A DNA stretch of 64,000 bases, taken from positions 18,396,607 through 18,460,606 of the forward strand of contig CM043877.1 in assembly GCA_023846275.1 (NCBI GenBank), read 5' to 3'. A program made the position numbers and the translations under genes. This document shows positions 49,351-62,059 of the stretch, in pieces (the first letter of the stretch is position 1; each line of letters starts with the position of its first letter). Source of the stretch: Vanilla planifolia. Taxonomy: Eukaryota > Streptophyta > Magnoliopsida > Asparagales > Orchidaceae. The notes beneath the pieces are model-generated. The model made no database searches, had not been told where the DNA came from, and was given only the letters and a program-made list of their open reading frames with translations.

Positions 49351-50620
49351 CTATTGATTAAGCAACAAGAGTGAAGTTTCGAGTATACCCATGATTAGTT
49401 CCCATGTTGGATTTATTAAATCTTTGAAGTTGCTTCTTTAATTAGTGTAAAAAGATTTCAGCTTCAATATCCGATTGCACTAGGGAAAACATTTAATTAA
49501 TTTGGCTTTGCTAAGACGGGCTAACCATAGTATGTCATCTAATGACCATCTTGTTGTTTATTGCCCTATTCATTGCCTATAAGGCTAATTCATGATAGAA
49601 TGTTATTAGAACCATATCTCTTGTAATAAAATATGGTTCAAAGATAAACCAAATGAGATCTAATAAGCTTTTTATAATATCTCAAGAACTATATACATTT
49701 GTATTTGAAATGAATTCCATTATTTTTGTGATTATAAAATAAATGAAAATACTAAAATAACTAAAAAAGATATTTACAGAAGGCCATAATGACCATTTGT
49801 ATAAGAAACTCTCAAATGAGTAAGATAATAAATATATTAGAGTAAATAATAAGGAATCTAATGATTATAATTTCATGAAGATTGAAAGTGAATTGATAAT
49901 AAAACACAATATTAAAGCTTATTGAGAAAATATGATCATTTTTAATTGTCTAATAACTCCATAAGCAAAAATTATGATAAATACCAATCGATGTATAAAA
50001 CTTTATATAAAAATATAAAGCATGTTCAATTTAAGATTAATCCAATGAATTTTACATGTTTAGTTTGATAAATACTAGAAATACAAAACCTTATCTTGTT
50101 GTTATTTAAAGGATACTTTAACCTCATCTTTTATATATAGTTATCAATTAGATATGGGAGAGAAAACCTCTAATATCCAAGTGTAATATTTTAGGCTAAT
50201 TATTTTTTATTGTAAAAATTATATTAAAAACATAATTAGTGATTAATTATCAATCAAAACTTATCTTTTGAAATTATAGTATAATAATACTATTTTGGTA
50301 ACTTATTGTATGTTCTTTTTAGTATAACCCTCTTCTCCTTTAATACTATAAGATACTTTCTATCATATTAAATGATATTTTCATTCGTTATTCTTCATTT
50401 CTTTTACTTATAATCATATCTGTTTGATGGTTTGAATCATAAGGTATGATGTTTGTTGGTCATATGCCGCTCTTAAGATTGTACCATACCATGATTTGGA
50501 ATCATATTGTATTAATATATCGGTTATTCTATCTACTTCTCTAATCATTTCATTGTACTATTTAATGACCTTCTATTATAAGGTATGATGTTATTAGTCC
50601 AATTCACACCTCCTCTTTCA
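49351..50620. other. AT-rich intergenic DNA, no gene seen
   Basis: May include the LINE 5' untranslated region near 49350-49500. Otherwise nothing recognised; ATGAT-rich words increase from about 50400. Confidence 0.45.
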
Positions 50621-50870
50621 TTTTTTAAATGTTTTATTAATTGCATGAAATTCAAGGATTGCATTGAAACACATGAAACAAGTGATCAAGAATGCTACAA
50701 TATACCATGCCCTGGATGATGCTATTATCATGCATATATGATATGAGGCTAAGCGGTTTGCTGTGACATATGTGTCCAAATAGTACGATACACCAACACA
50801 TTATAGTATTGTATGATACATCAATACTGTATGATGGCCTTATATTGTTTTTTTTTCAATCCTTAAAAAC
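50621..50870 (+). repeat. LTR-like repeat copy B (partner at 41.4 kb)
   Basis: TTTTATTAATTGCATGAAATTCAAG and the following ATTGAAACACATGAA match 41391-41430. A C-rich CAATTCACACCTCCTCTTTC block just upstream (50600-50620) looks like an LTR end. The rest is rich in GTATGATAC-like words. Confidence 0.45.
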
Positions 50871-51296
50871 CAAATATCATAATCATCTTTTCAAATAAAA
50901 ATAATTTTTATATAAAACTTATATAAGTCAATGCTAAAAAAATATAAATATTTTCTCATAAAGAATATCTTTTAAAATAAAGATTTTAATTCCATAATTT
51001 TCCCAAATATTTTCTTTCAATAAAAAGGTTCTATTCAAATTTACTAAATTAACATCTATAACATGCCATTTTCTTAAGTACATAAAATAAAAACTTTAAG
51101 TAACACATATAATAGAAGTCATCATCTTTTAAGCATGTCATCAATGATATAGCTCTCATAACTCCTTTGAAGTCCCATGTGCCACCTCATTTTATCTTAT
51201 AAGTATTAATTCACAACAAGCATGAGCTAATCAATGTTTGATCAATGGTAAAACATTCACATATATGTAAAAAAGTAATGTTTGGGTTATCACATA
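50871..51296 (-). repeat. Minus-strand Gypsy-type LTR, 5' part
   Basis: Read on the minus strand from about 51296, the block starts TGTGATAACCCAAACATTAC and contains AAATGAGGTGGCACATGGG, both usual in Tekay/Del-type LTRs. It is comparable in type to the LTR start at 23609. Far end and coding part not found. Confidence 0.4.
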
Positions 51297-52026
51297 CATG
51301 AAAAATTGCAATAAATAATGTAAAAAAAGCATGTAAATGATATCATAATGAACAATGAGCAAAATATTGTAAAGCACATTTCAAGTAAAAGCTTTTTATT
51401 CTTTTATTTTTATCATCTTCATACATTAGCTCTTTTTCTTTTCATCTCCTTCAAGATTTTTTAGAGCAAGGCTTACTTTATAGTGATTTGGAATGTTTAG
51501 TAATTTATTATTCTCAAATAAATAACCTAGATTGAATAGTTTATTTGGCTCATCTCTATAACTACTATTCTAAAATACTAGTAGCTATTTTGGACAATCA
51601 TTCATCTTATCATCTTTTAAAGTTTGTCTCTATTCACCTTTTTTGTTTAATTTGTTATTCTTTATCTTTACACAAGTATATCTTTTCTTCTTTTTTGGCT
51701 ACCATTTCAAGTAATAATTTACTTATTTTCTTTTCCTTTTTATATCATTATTACATTAGCATGAAAAATAGATGTAAAGTAAAAAAATTCATAATTTAAA
51801 ATATTTCATCATCATGTGAATTAAAAAATGTAAAAACAAATGAGAGAGTGTAGCCTATACTCTATTGCTTCAATTAAAGGTGTTGCCTAAACTAGATGGG
51901 GCTCTCAAGAGTGCATCTTATATTATGATGGGTGAAGTTAATGTTAAAAAAAGGAATTTGCAAACTTAAGGTCAATAGATGATTGAGACTAAAGAAAATG
52001 ATAAATAGATTAATAGAAATGTTAAA
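51297..52026. other. AT-rich intergenic DNA, no gene seen
   Basis: The ORF 51545-51799 is F/Y/S/L-rich with no domain. Nothing else recognised. Confidence 0.5.
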
Positions 52027-54578
52027 TGAGAAAAGTGATGTTAATGTATTACTTAATTATTTCACTACTATGCATGTCTACTATTGAATAAGTGGTTATG
52101 AACCACTTATTTGATGGGCATAAAACCATTGTATTATTACTTTTAATGCTTTTCTTTGAGTATGTTTTAGATCATTCTTTTCAAATTCAATAAAAGATTA
52201 ATCAACTATGGAGCTTGATCAAATGCTTCATAGAGTAATCTACTTATAAAAACATATTAAGTAGTGTTGGTACTATGCTTGAGCTTGGCTCAATTTTTAG
52301 ATTTTGAAACAAATCAAGTTCTCCTTGTAGAGCAGATGAACTACAAGAAAACCTTCATATACACATTACCTATTGTTAGATTATCGAACTCTTCTTTTAA
52401 ATTCTTATGTGACATATTAAGATTGCATTACAGATATTCATTTGATAAATATTATTTTGGTATTGTTATAACTAGTAGAAGTGTATTAGTATATTATTAA
52501 ATATTATTTCGTGTTATTTTAAGTCTAACATAAGTCATACTTTGAAACCTTTGATTTAAAACATGTTAATCCAACATAAAAGTGCAACCACTAAAAGAAA
52601 TTATTTATGATTAAACAAAGTTAGACATACAAGGCATCATATTGTATGAATATTATCGATATATAATAGTTGAGTTTACACTTACATCTTATGCATAAGA
52701 AGCCTATTTTCTATACATACATAATGTATTTCATTACATGATTCATGTTGAGTATAAGCATGACTTATACAATTTGATGTTTCTATTATTATGTTCAATT
52801 TTTGTTTAATGTGTTAAATGAGCAGTACATATCATATAATACAAGTTATTTATCTCATAGTTGTATGTTCGTTAATAGACATACTTCTTGTATGGTACTA
52901 ATACGATTTTTATATCATATAAGTTTATGAACAAATATATATAGAATAACTCCATGTATAAGAACATTAATGCATTAAACTTATACAATCATTATTAGAA
53001 AAAATTCTTAAACTTGACATCGTATGAATACTATAGTAATATCGTAGAAGTATGTTTATTGCTTAATGTGTGTTATATGTCATACTATGACATTCTATGT
53101 ATCGGATTTGTACAATGGTCATTATCATTGTGTTAATATGATAAGGCTTGTCACATGCATATGATTACCTCATATAATTAATATATTTATCATACAAGGA
53201 TTTTTAATTTACAATCATAATGTATGATATTTTTTTGATAACTCAATTTTAAGAATACTAAGACTGATATCAAAACTTTAGTGCTATTAGTTGCATTAGA
53301 ATCATATAATATGATGTTATCTTATACTAGTATGATATATTATTTTAAATATGATGATACTAGTTGATCAATCTATGGGTTTCTCATACAACCTATCACA
53401 TTGTAAGATCATGCATCGTATAACATTTTCTTGATAACTTAGAATTTTATCATAAGAGATTTTATTTTATTCATATTATTAGATGTCATCATTTTATATG
53501 TATGATATATTTATGCTAATAAAAATGAATTATTTAGATATGCACATCCTCAGGATGATCATTATGTTAACCTTATTGTCATGATACAATGTTCTCGATG
53601 TACTAATATGATTTGATGTTGAGAGTATAATGGCTAAATGGAGCATTTTAAGAATGTGATTTTAGTAATTATAAATTTTCATTTGCATATACTTTACTCT
53701 CACATGTAAATAGGCATAAAATAAAAGAAGAAATTGATGATACCTCAACTTACATATTGTAATTGAAAATTTTGCTTAGTTATACTCTTAACATATAGCT
53801 AAAGTAGTAGACTTCATTAGCAACATCAATCTAAGCTTAGTTTGCATTTTATTTCTCATTAATGCATAATATTAACACCTTATCTCACTTATTTAGTAAT
53901 TATGAAATATTTTGATTAAAAAATAACTAGTTATACTAATTTTTTAAACTATTATGTATTTATGTGATATTGCTATGGTGCCCAAGGTGGATTGTTATTA
54001 TAAGCTTAATAAAGATTTGTTGATCAATATGATCAACACTAGTTATGAGGAATTTGGCCTTACTACTAGTTGGGCAAAAAGGGTATTATGATCATGGATG
54101 CTTTAAGAGTTAACTAGGGGTGGATATAGGTAAAAGTTTTGATAAACCACCTAAAACTCTTACTTGTCCCTCTTAATTTTGCTCTACTTGCTTTACATCA
54201 TTTATTGTTTAATAGTAATCAAATTGTAAGACAAAGGTTTTCAAAAGCTTACCAAGGCTTTCTAAAATTGGTTTATAATTACAATCAAGTTAACAAAGAG
54301 ATTTTCATTATAGTACATCTATTTATCAGATTGAGTTGAATTAAAGAATTCCTTAAGTCATATTTGTGTAAGAAACTTTATTCTAATTCTATTTAGTGAT
54401 ACATATAAAAAAAATTGAAAAATATTTTACCAAAATTATTATATTGTGTTTCTATTAAAGACCATTTGTTGTTAAATTAACCTTGCATTTTACACAATTT
54501 AAGTATTATAAATTAAAGAAAATCTTGATTGTAAAATTCTCCCCTCCTAACCTCTTGTGGGTTGTCAAATTTTTTTCA
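52027..54578 (+). repeat. 5' LTR of the SIRE-like element
   Basis: Matches 56995-59830 through many blocks. Examples are TGCTTTTCTTTGAG--GTTTTAGATCAT, GAAAACCTTCAT-TACACATTAC, TTTGGTATTGTTAT, GGTTGAGTTTACACTTACAT (imperfect), AAGAACATTAATGCATTAAACTT and ATAACATTTTCTTGA-AACT. A GGGGTGGATATAGG block at 54117 and the C-rich end mark its 3' part. It ends in CA at 54578. Confidence 0.7.
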
Positions 54579-54580
54579 AT

Positions 54581-54592
54581 TGGTATTAAAGA
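54581..54592 (+). other. Primer-binding site of the SIRE-like element
   Basis: TGGTATTAAAGA matches TGGTATCAGAGC at 9 of 12 positions and stands 2 bases after the LTR end. Confidence 0.6.
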
Positions 54593-54599
54593 AGGTTAA

Positions 54600-55850
54600 A
54601 ACTAGAAAAGAAATTATTGAGATAAGATATATTTCTTATTTTTTGTAAGTTAATAGTTTTTATTACACTTAACGGATTGTTCTTTATTATTAGAGAAAAT
54701 TGTGCTCTTTAGAAAAATACGTTTTTAAAAAAATATTCATAAGATTGATTATGATGCATGGGATTTCTTTTTTCACTCCTTATATAATGCCTCAGGGTAG
54801 AATTGATAGATAAAAAATGTTAATTCAAATGAATACTCGAGGATAGACTAATTTATTTTGTGCCTCATCTAAAGAAAATGGAAATAAAATTTGCAGCTTA
54901 TCAACTTATTTTGAGGAAATATAGGAATTAAAGAGGTTGTATGGTGAGAAATAATCCAAAGCATCTAATGAAGATAAAAAGAAGTTGAAGAACAAAAAGA
55001 AGAAAATTAAATTGACTAATATACTTTTGCACTAAAAGCTATAGATCATGACAGATCAAGTGAATCTTGGTCAAATATTGCTTTATTTTCTCATTGAAAT
55101 AATGAATTATATGATTACTTGGATGAGCAAGGTCAAGAATAGAAGAATATAATTAAGATTTATGTTACTTTTAAAGTGATTTGCAAGAAACATGAGAAAA
55201 CAATGCAATAATTACAAGAACAATATGATGCACTTAAGAATGAGAATATTTCTTTGATTAATCCTACGATATGGTTGAGATGTAAAAACTCAAGTTTTGA
55301 TTGGACTAAAGTAAACAAAGTTATTTGTAATCTAACAAAGAACTTATATGTTTAGAAGGTTAAATGCTAACCAAAGAGCTTCCCTTAGGCAACATTTCCT
55401 AAGGTTTATAATTATGCTTATAGGTTGTGATAAATAATAAACCAAATCCTAGCCTTCTTTAGCCAACCATAACTACATAAATAGTGATATCAAGTCCCAA
55501 ATACAAAAAAAGGTTAGTTTAAGGGCTATAAAGACTATAGCCCTAAAGAGGATAATATTTTTTCCAAATCCAAACTATATCAAGCTAAGGAGAAGTTATA
55601 GGTAGTGAGGATAAACTAGCCTTTGATTGTATCGAGGTCAACAACCATCTATTGATGGTATGCCTCAACATTATCAGTCATCCACTTCAAATATTAGTTT
55701 TGAATGCATTATATGAATCGTTGTTGTTAAGAGTTACTTCTTTAGAATCGAACATGGATGTCGAATTTAGTAAGCTTGAAGATCAATTCTCACTTTTAAG
55801 AGTACAAATATTAGTAAACAAAATATTTTATCACATCCAATTTCTAAACT
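54600..55850 (+). pseudogene. Copia gag relic of the SIRE-like element
   Basis: With stops and frameshifts, the beginning reads IRLI---HGISFFTPYIMPQG and, in another frame, IDYDAWDFFFHSLYN. This resembles the F--SID--LW-II--GP segment of SIRE-type gag. Further on are a Lys/Glu/Asp-rich part (KKKLKNKKKKIKLTN), AIDHDRSSESWS, and a coiled-coil-like stretch with LQEQYDALKNENISL, as in the spacer after the SIRE gag. Zinc knuckle and protease were not seen. The ORF 55652-55852 lies at the end and has no known domain. Confidence 0.5.
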
Positions 55851-56975
55851 AAAGATAAGAAATGATAATTCTCCTAAAAATTATTCAAAATATTTCTTGA
55901 AGTTGTACTATAATGTGTATATAATTTAGATATATTAGAATATAACTTTTTATGCTATTTTTAAAGAACAATTTATTGATAATTTTTTTAATGCTTCTTC
56001 AATTACAACAAGAGATGTAAATTGAATGCATATTTATAATAGGAATGAATGTATGACCTTGGGTGATTACAAGAGACAACTATTGGTTCAAGGAAAATTT
56101 AGTAGAATTAGTCAATCCATTAAAATGCTATAGTTATATTAAATGGATATACTATGATTGATTGTTTTGCTCTACTGATTGCATGTGTATAGTGAGAATG
56201 TTCTATAATGCTTAATTTTTTCATCATATTGTAATATATGTTCAAATGTGATGATAAGTTGTGTTGTCATTGTGAAGTACTACTACTTTTACTAATGAAG
56301 TTAATTACTTGTTTTGCATTAATAAAACATTTATATGATGTTTCTTAAAACAAAATTCTTATTTTTATTATTAACTATTGGAATTCAATAAGGGGGCTAA
56401 TTGTAAATATGTAAACTACATTTATTAGTCTTCTTACACATTGTAATTCATATTATGCTTTTGTTTGACATGTTGAAAACTAAAACCCATGAGAATGTGT
56501 GTTATTTACATGCATAGATGCAAAGGAAGCTAATTGTCAATGTTATAACTACATTTATTCCCCTAGTGTTACATACTATTGTGTTTATTATTTCTATTGG
56601 AAATTCTTATAACTTCTTTAATTCCAATAAGTTGATTCAATTCTTATGTTGAAGTAGTTATAACATATTCTTGATCTTTACTATTAAACTTTTCAATTAA
56701 TATTCTAACTTTAAAGAATTAGAGGAAAATGTTTACAGTTGATATCTAATATTTATATTGTTATACTTGATTATTATCATAGAGTTAATCACCATGCTAT
56801 GATAAGTTTCGATATGTTTTAGAACTATGATAGCCATTATCCTACTGTACATTATTATGGCTGAAGTTATCACTACACTTATGTTATTTATCTTGTTACA
56901 TTCTTATGCATGTGTATTTCATTGTTCAACCCTTGTTTGCTTGGTCTTTATTATTTTTAACATTTATTATCAAAT
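55851..56975 (+). other. Non-coding 3' internal part of the SIRE-like element
   Basis: A/T-rich sequence up to the polypurine tract. SIRE elements have a long spacer or env-like region here, but no such ORF is recognisable. Confidence 0.45.
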
Positions 56976-56990
56976 AAAAAGGGGATGAGA
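56976..56990 (+). other. Polypurine tract of the SIRE-like element
   Basis: AAAAAGGGGATGAGA, after TTTATTATCAAAT, is the plus-strand primer type of SIRE/Maximus elements. The 3' LTR begins a few bases later with TGAGTG. Confidence 0.65.
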
Positions 56991-56994
56991 AAAA

Positions 56995-58995
56995 TGAGTG
57001 AAATGAAAAGAATTGATAAGGCATTAAAATATAAAGCACAAAACCATTCTGGAAGATTGTTGAACTCTTAGTTGTGCATAACTTATTTGATGAGAAAGAA
57101 AATATTATGTTGTTATTTTTATTGCTTTTCTTTGAGAACGTTTTAGATCATACTTCTCAAGATCAAATAGAGATTAATCAATTACAAAGCTTATTCAAAT
57201 ACTTCATAAAACAATCCACTTATAAAGACATCTCAAAGAATGTTAATGTCTTTACTCAAAGCTTGGCTTGATTTTTAAATTCTAGAGCCAGTCAGGTTTC
57301 TCCTTATAAGGTGACTAAATTACTTGAAAACCTTCATCTACACATTACTTATGGTTAGCTCCCTAAACCCTTCCTTTAAATACTTATGTAGCATAATTAG
57401 GATTACATTTAGTGTATTCATTTGCTAAATATTATTTTGGTATTGTTATGATTGTTCAAACTATATTATGACTATTAAATATTTTATTATGATTATTAAA
57501 CATCACTTTGTGTTTTGCTTTATGTTATATACAAGTTTTAATTTTAAAAAAATTGGTTCAAAACATGTCAATTCAAGGTATGATCTTTACTACCTATTAG
57601 TGGTACAGTATGCGGTCACAATCATACTTGGATTATTTATTTGCTAGTTTATAGTTGCACTCAAAAGGAAGCTGGTGTTGAGACTTTATATGTATAATGT
57701 ATCTATCATATGGGTGTCACCACCTAAATTATTTGTGAGTGAGCAAAGTTAGTTGTACACGATATCATCTTGTATTGTCTAATCTTTGAGGGTTGAGTTT
57801 ACACTTACATAATATGCATATGAAACCTATGTCATACAAATATACATCTTATTTCCTCTTTGAACTCACACTGAGTATAGGTAAAACTTGATGATATCAT
57901 GTTTTGTATTATTAAGTTCAAATTTTTTAAGGTGTGTTAAATGAGAATACATGTCATATAGTACAAAATAATTATTTAGTAACTATATGTATGTTAATGA
58001 TATGCTTATTATACCATATTTGTATGATATTTATTTATATGAGTATATGGACTAATATAAATATAATTGCTTCTCATGTAAGAATATTAATGCATTAAAC
58101 TTGCATGATTCTTGTTAGAAAAAAAGCATAAACAAGGAATCATACAAATATGATAATGATATCATAGGAGTATGCTCAGTGCTTAGTATTATATGTACTA
58201 ATATGATCTATGTATCAGCCTTATGTGATGGTCAACTTCAAGACACTTGTCATTGTGCTAGTATGATAAGGTTTATTATATGTGCATGATTATCTCATCT
58301 AATTAATATATGCATCATACACGCATTCATATTTATGATAACAACATATGACATTTTCTAATGAGCATAGATTTTGTGAAAATATGTGTCGTACCATAAA
58401 ATAAGTATGATAAATATCAAAACTTCAACACTAATTACTATATTGGAGTCATATAATACAAGTGACATCTTGAACTTGTATGAAACATTTCTTTAAACCT
58501 ATCAATGCTAGTTAATCAATATTATGAGCTTCTCTTATAATATATCATATTATAGTCAATATCATACTTAAACAATCAATTTTCTAGCTTTTATTTGCAT
58601 CTAAAAATAAATTGGTGTCATGACTTTATAGATACATGCATTATATAGGTGCGAGTTGAATTATTTGTGAGTGTACAAAGTTGCTCGTATAAGATATCAT
58701 CTTATTTGAACATTGTTCGATCTCTAAGAGTCTGATCTACACTTGCATCAAATATACACAAAGTTTATTTTGTGCAAATACACAGTTTATTTCCTCTTAG
58801 GATTCACATTGAGTATATGGTTGGACTTGCATGATTTTATGTTTCATATTTGTACATTCAAACTCTATTAAGTTTGTTAAACGAGCATTACATGTCATAC
58901 AATTAAAAATAATTGTGATATAATTGTATGTTCATTAATGGACACACTTAGTACGCTATACAAGTTTAATATTTATATCATATGAGTATATGAAC

Positions 58996-59040
<45 letters not shown>

Positions 59041-59830
59041 ATTACTTCATGTATAAGAATATTAATTTATCAAACTTATGTGATCACTATTAAAAATAAA
59101 AGCATAAACTTGGCATTGTATGAATATAATAGTGATATCATAGAAGTAAGCTCATCACTCAGTATATATTACATATTATAAAAAGATATTCTATCTCAAA
59201 CTTGTATGATCTTTAACTTCAAGACACTTATCACTGCACTAGTATAACAAGGTTTATAGTATGCATATGATTATCTCATCTAATTAATATATGTACCATA
59301 TTAGCATTCATAGTTTATGATGATAGCATATGACATTTTCTTGAAATCACAACTGCTATGAAAATATGTATCATAGGTGGTGATCTACCTTTATACTAAT
59401 ATTATCAACTTTAGAACTTATGCCTTATTTATATTATATTAGAGTTGTATAGTACCAGATCTATCTCAAACTTGTATGAGATATTATTTTAAACTTATCT
59501 AAGTTAATTTATTAATATTATGAGTTTCTAGTATAATATATCATATTATATAATCATGGATCGTATAACATTTTCTTGAGAACTCATAATTTGTTCACGA
59601 GAGGTTTTGTTCTATTCATACTATAAGATGTCATTATTTTAAATATACAATATATTTGTATTAATAAAAATAAATTATTTAGATAAACACATCATTGGGA
59701 CAATCATTATATGGACCTTATCACCATGACATGTTGTCATTGACATAGTATACAGTATTGTAATTTAAATTTCAAGAGGGTAACAGCTATTTGGGGCTTT
59801 TCAAGATGAGATTTTAGTCATTATAACTTC
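56995..59830 (+). repeat. 3' LTR of the SIRE-like element, with internal duplication
   Basis: It pairs with 52027-53690. The segment about 57615-58545 is followed by a second diverged copy at 58547-59480, offset about 932 bp (ATTTGTGAGT at 57731 and 58663; AATTAATATATG--TCATA and TGACATTTTCT in both). The 5' LTR has only one copy of this segment, so the duplication happened in this LTR. Confidence 0.65.
59000..59037. repeat. (AT)n microsatellite in the 3' LTR
   Basis: About 19 uninterrupted AT units. It expands an ATATAAATATA stretch present in the first duplicate copy (about 58057) and in the 5' LTR (about 52937). Confidence 0.95.
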
Positions 59831-61020
59831 TTTGTTTGTTGCATTATGTGATTTCTTGTAAGCAATAATGGATAATTTAGATTTTTTTATCATAATATAT
59901 ATATATACATGAAATTGATTTTTGTGCCACATCATAGTCAACATGCCATTATTTCTCTTTGACATAGATATGATTAAAATTTTCTTTAAAAACATGTAAG
60001 CATGTAAATGGATATGGATATTAGGTGGACTTTGAAAACAAAAATAATAAATTTTAAAAAATACCTAATTTTGAATTAAAAAATGATTTAAAAAGTGGTT
60101 GGGGCTAAATGATATGAAGGAAAAGAAAAAAAGGTCGTGTAAACTTGGAGGGTATTGTCATTATAAGTAGAGCCACAATCTAGGCAAAAAGGAGACATGC
60201 CAAGGAAAACTAACTCGCCTAGTTATGTCAACTCATGGTTGTGGACCTAATTAGTACGTCTTTGAGTACAATCTATAGTTATTCAACCTATCAAGGAAAC
60301 CTATGAAATTCTATACAAATGATAAAACCCAACAATTATCTAAAAATAGATTTTATAAATGATTTAGTGACATAAAATTTCACTTGAATAAGAAAGTATG
60401 GAATTTTTTATTGTAAATCAGATTGCATTGGTTATTACCTACTATTTTTATCATGTAATGTTGTTCTTTATTTTATTCACTTGAATGTTATAGACACCAG
60501 TATATGATATAACTTAAATTTGTAATATTTTGTATTATTTTATGAAACATTGTGTACTCAACTTATGACCATTACCTCAGCTTACTTTTGTCTTAAAATT
60601 ATTGATGTCATATTGATGCATTGGGATGAAGAGAATGACAGTTAATGTAATGACATAACATAGCATGGTTTTTTATATTTATATAAATATCATGTTTTAG
60701 GTTTTGGAGTACTTTTTTTAATAACATTGTTGTGTTAGTAACATAGATTAGAGAATATAGTAGTTAGTGATTTTATTTTTGTTGTAAGGCTATGTTGTTT
60801 AAATAATATGAAATTCAATAGATTTCCTTTATGCATTGAATTTTTATATTTTATGTTATGATAAATAATAAAAAAGAGATTTATTTTTAGAAAAAGTGTA
60901 AGTGATTTATGGCATTTAATCAAAGGTAATTTAATAACAAAAAAGATTCCTAATTATATGGTTTTCTTAAAAAATAGTTTCAAAATTAAGTGGTATCCTA
61001 TTTTACTTAAAGATAAAAAT
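59831..61020. other. AT-rich DNA, possibly the LTR of the next element
   Basis: No gene. The part before 61030 would be the 5' LTR of the Gypsy relic that follows, but without a second copy its edges cannot be set. Confidence 0.4.
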
Positions 61021-61035
61021 GAGATGACATGATGG

Positions 61036-61047
61036 TGGTATCAAAAT
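61036..61047 (+). other. Primer-binding site-like sequence before the Gypsy gag
   Basis: TGGTATCAAAAT shares 9 of 12 bases with TGGTATCAGAGC. It lies about 1 kb upstream of the gag relic on the same strand, preceded by GAGATGACA as a possible LTR end. Confidence 0.4.
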
Positions 61048-62059
61048 AGTTTAAAATTTTTAGAAGAAGAATCATAGGACAATAGACAAACTTAGGAAGA
61101 AAACTTAGAAGTGGATAAATCTAGATATAGAAATAAATGAATCTACTATGCAAAACTAGATCAAACAATTATAGGATGAAAAATCTAAAGGTGGGAAAAT
61201 TTAAAATAGAAAATTTAGCTAAAGGATAACATAGGTTATTTGAACCTAGGTAGACATCCTAATAGGGAACACATTTTATTTTATAAAATTCATGTTTCAT
61301 GTTTATTGTATATGTTTTATCATTTGTATGCAAACCTAATGGAAAAATCTAGAAAAAAAATGCACAACTAAAAAAGAGCAAGGATTAGATTGCAAGTATA
61401 GTATATTAGGGACCACATACAATATGTGAGTTATAAAACATTGAAATTGAACTAAAATAGAGAATTGCTATGGTATGTTATTTTTGATGTCCAATACATA
61501 AGGGTTCTATATATATTATGTAAGGTTTCTTGAATAATACACATTTAAGATGAAAAAGTAAACCAATTATTGACATACAATACATTAAACATATAGATCA
61601 CTGACTAATTGGACAATTTGATATTCTATCCATTTATATTAGTTAGATGATGCAGTGGTTCATGTATGGTACATGACTAGGAACGTATAATATGTCAGTC
61701 AAGAAAAAATAAAAGGAAGTTTATTACAAAAATTTGAGAAGTATTTTAGAAATATTTAATTGAATAAAATTCTTAGAAAATTGATAGGAGAATAAATTTG
61801 GAGAATTCAAAGTGATTTATAGCAAGACATATATAAAAGATTAATGCATGATTATGTTAAGAAGGATACACTATGATTTCAATTTTACATTCTATTTTTC
61901 ATGTGATAAGCAAGTGATTGAATTATAGATTGGAAGACATGATAAAAAAAGTCTTAATAATGTGCAGAATGGTATATACAAATCAAAAGAGGCATGACGA
62001 ATAGGTAACAAGATCTAATAATAAAATCATAATAAGGATATTTATCTAGTGGAGAATAA

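Larger units (their letters stand above)
52027..59830 (+). mobile_element. SIRE/Maximus-like Copia element with long LTRs
   Basis: 5' LTR about 52027-54578, primer site 54581-54592, shortened internal part with gag relics 54600-55850, polypurine tract 56976-56990, and 3' LTR from about 56995 to at least 59830. LTR length (about 2.5 kb), the C-rich LTR end CCCCTCCTAACCTCTTGTG and the AAAAAGGGGATGAGA tract fit the SIRE/Maximus lineage. No protease, integrase or reverse transcriptase could be recognised, so most of pol is lost. The 3' LTR contains an internal duplication. The last 0.7 kb of the 5' LTR has no counterpart in the 3' LTR, which is therefore truncated at about 59830. It is inactive. 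Confidence 0.7.
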
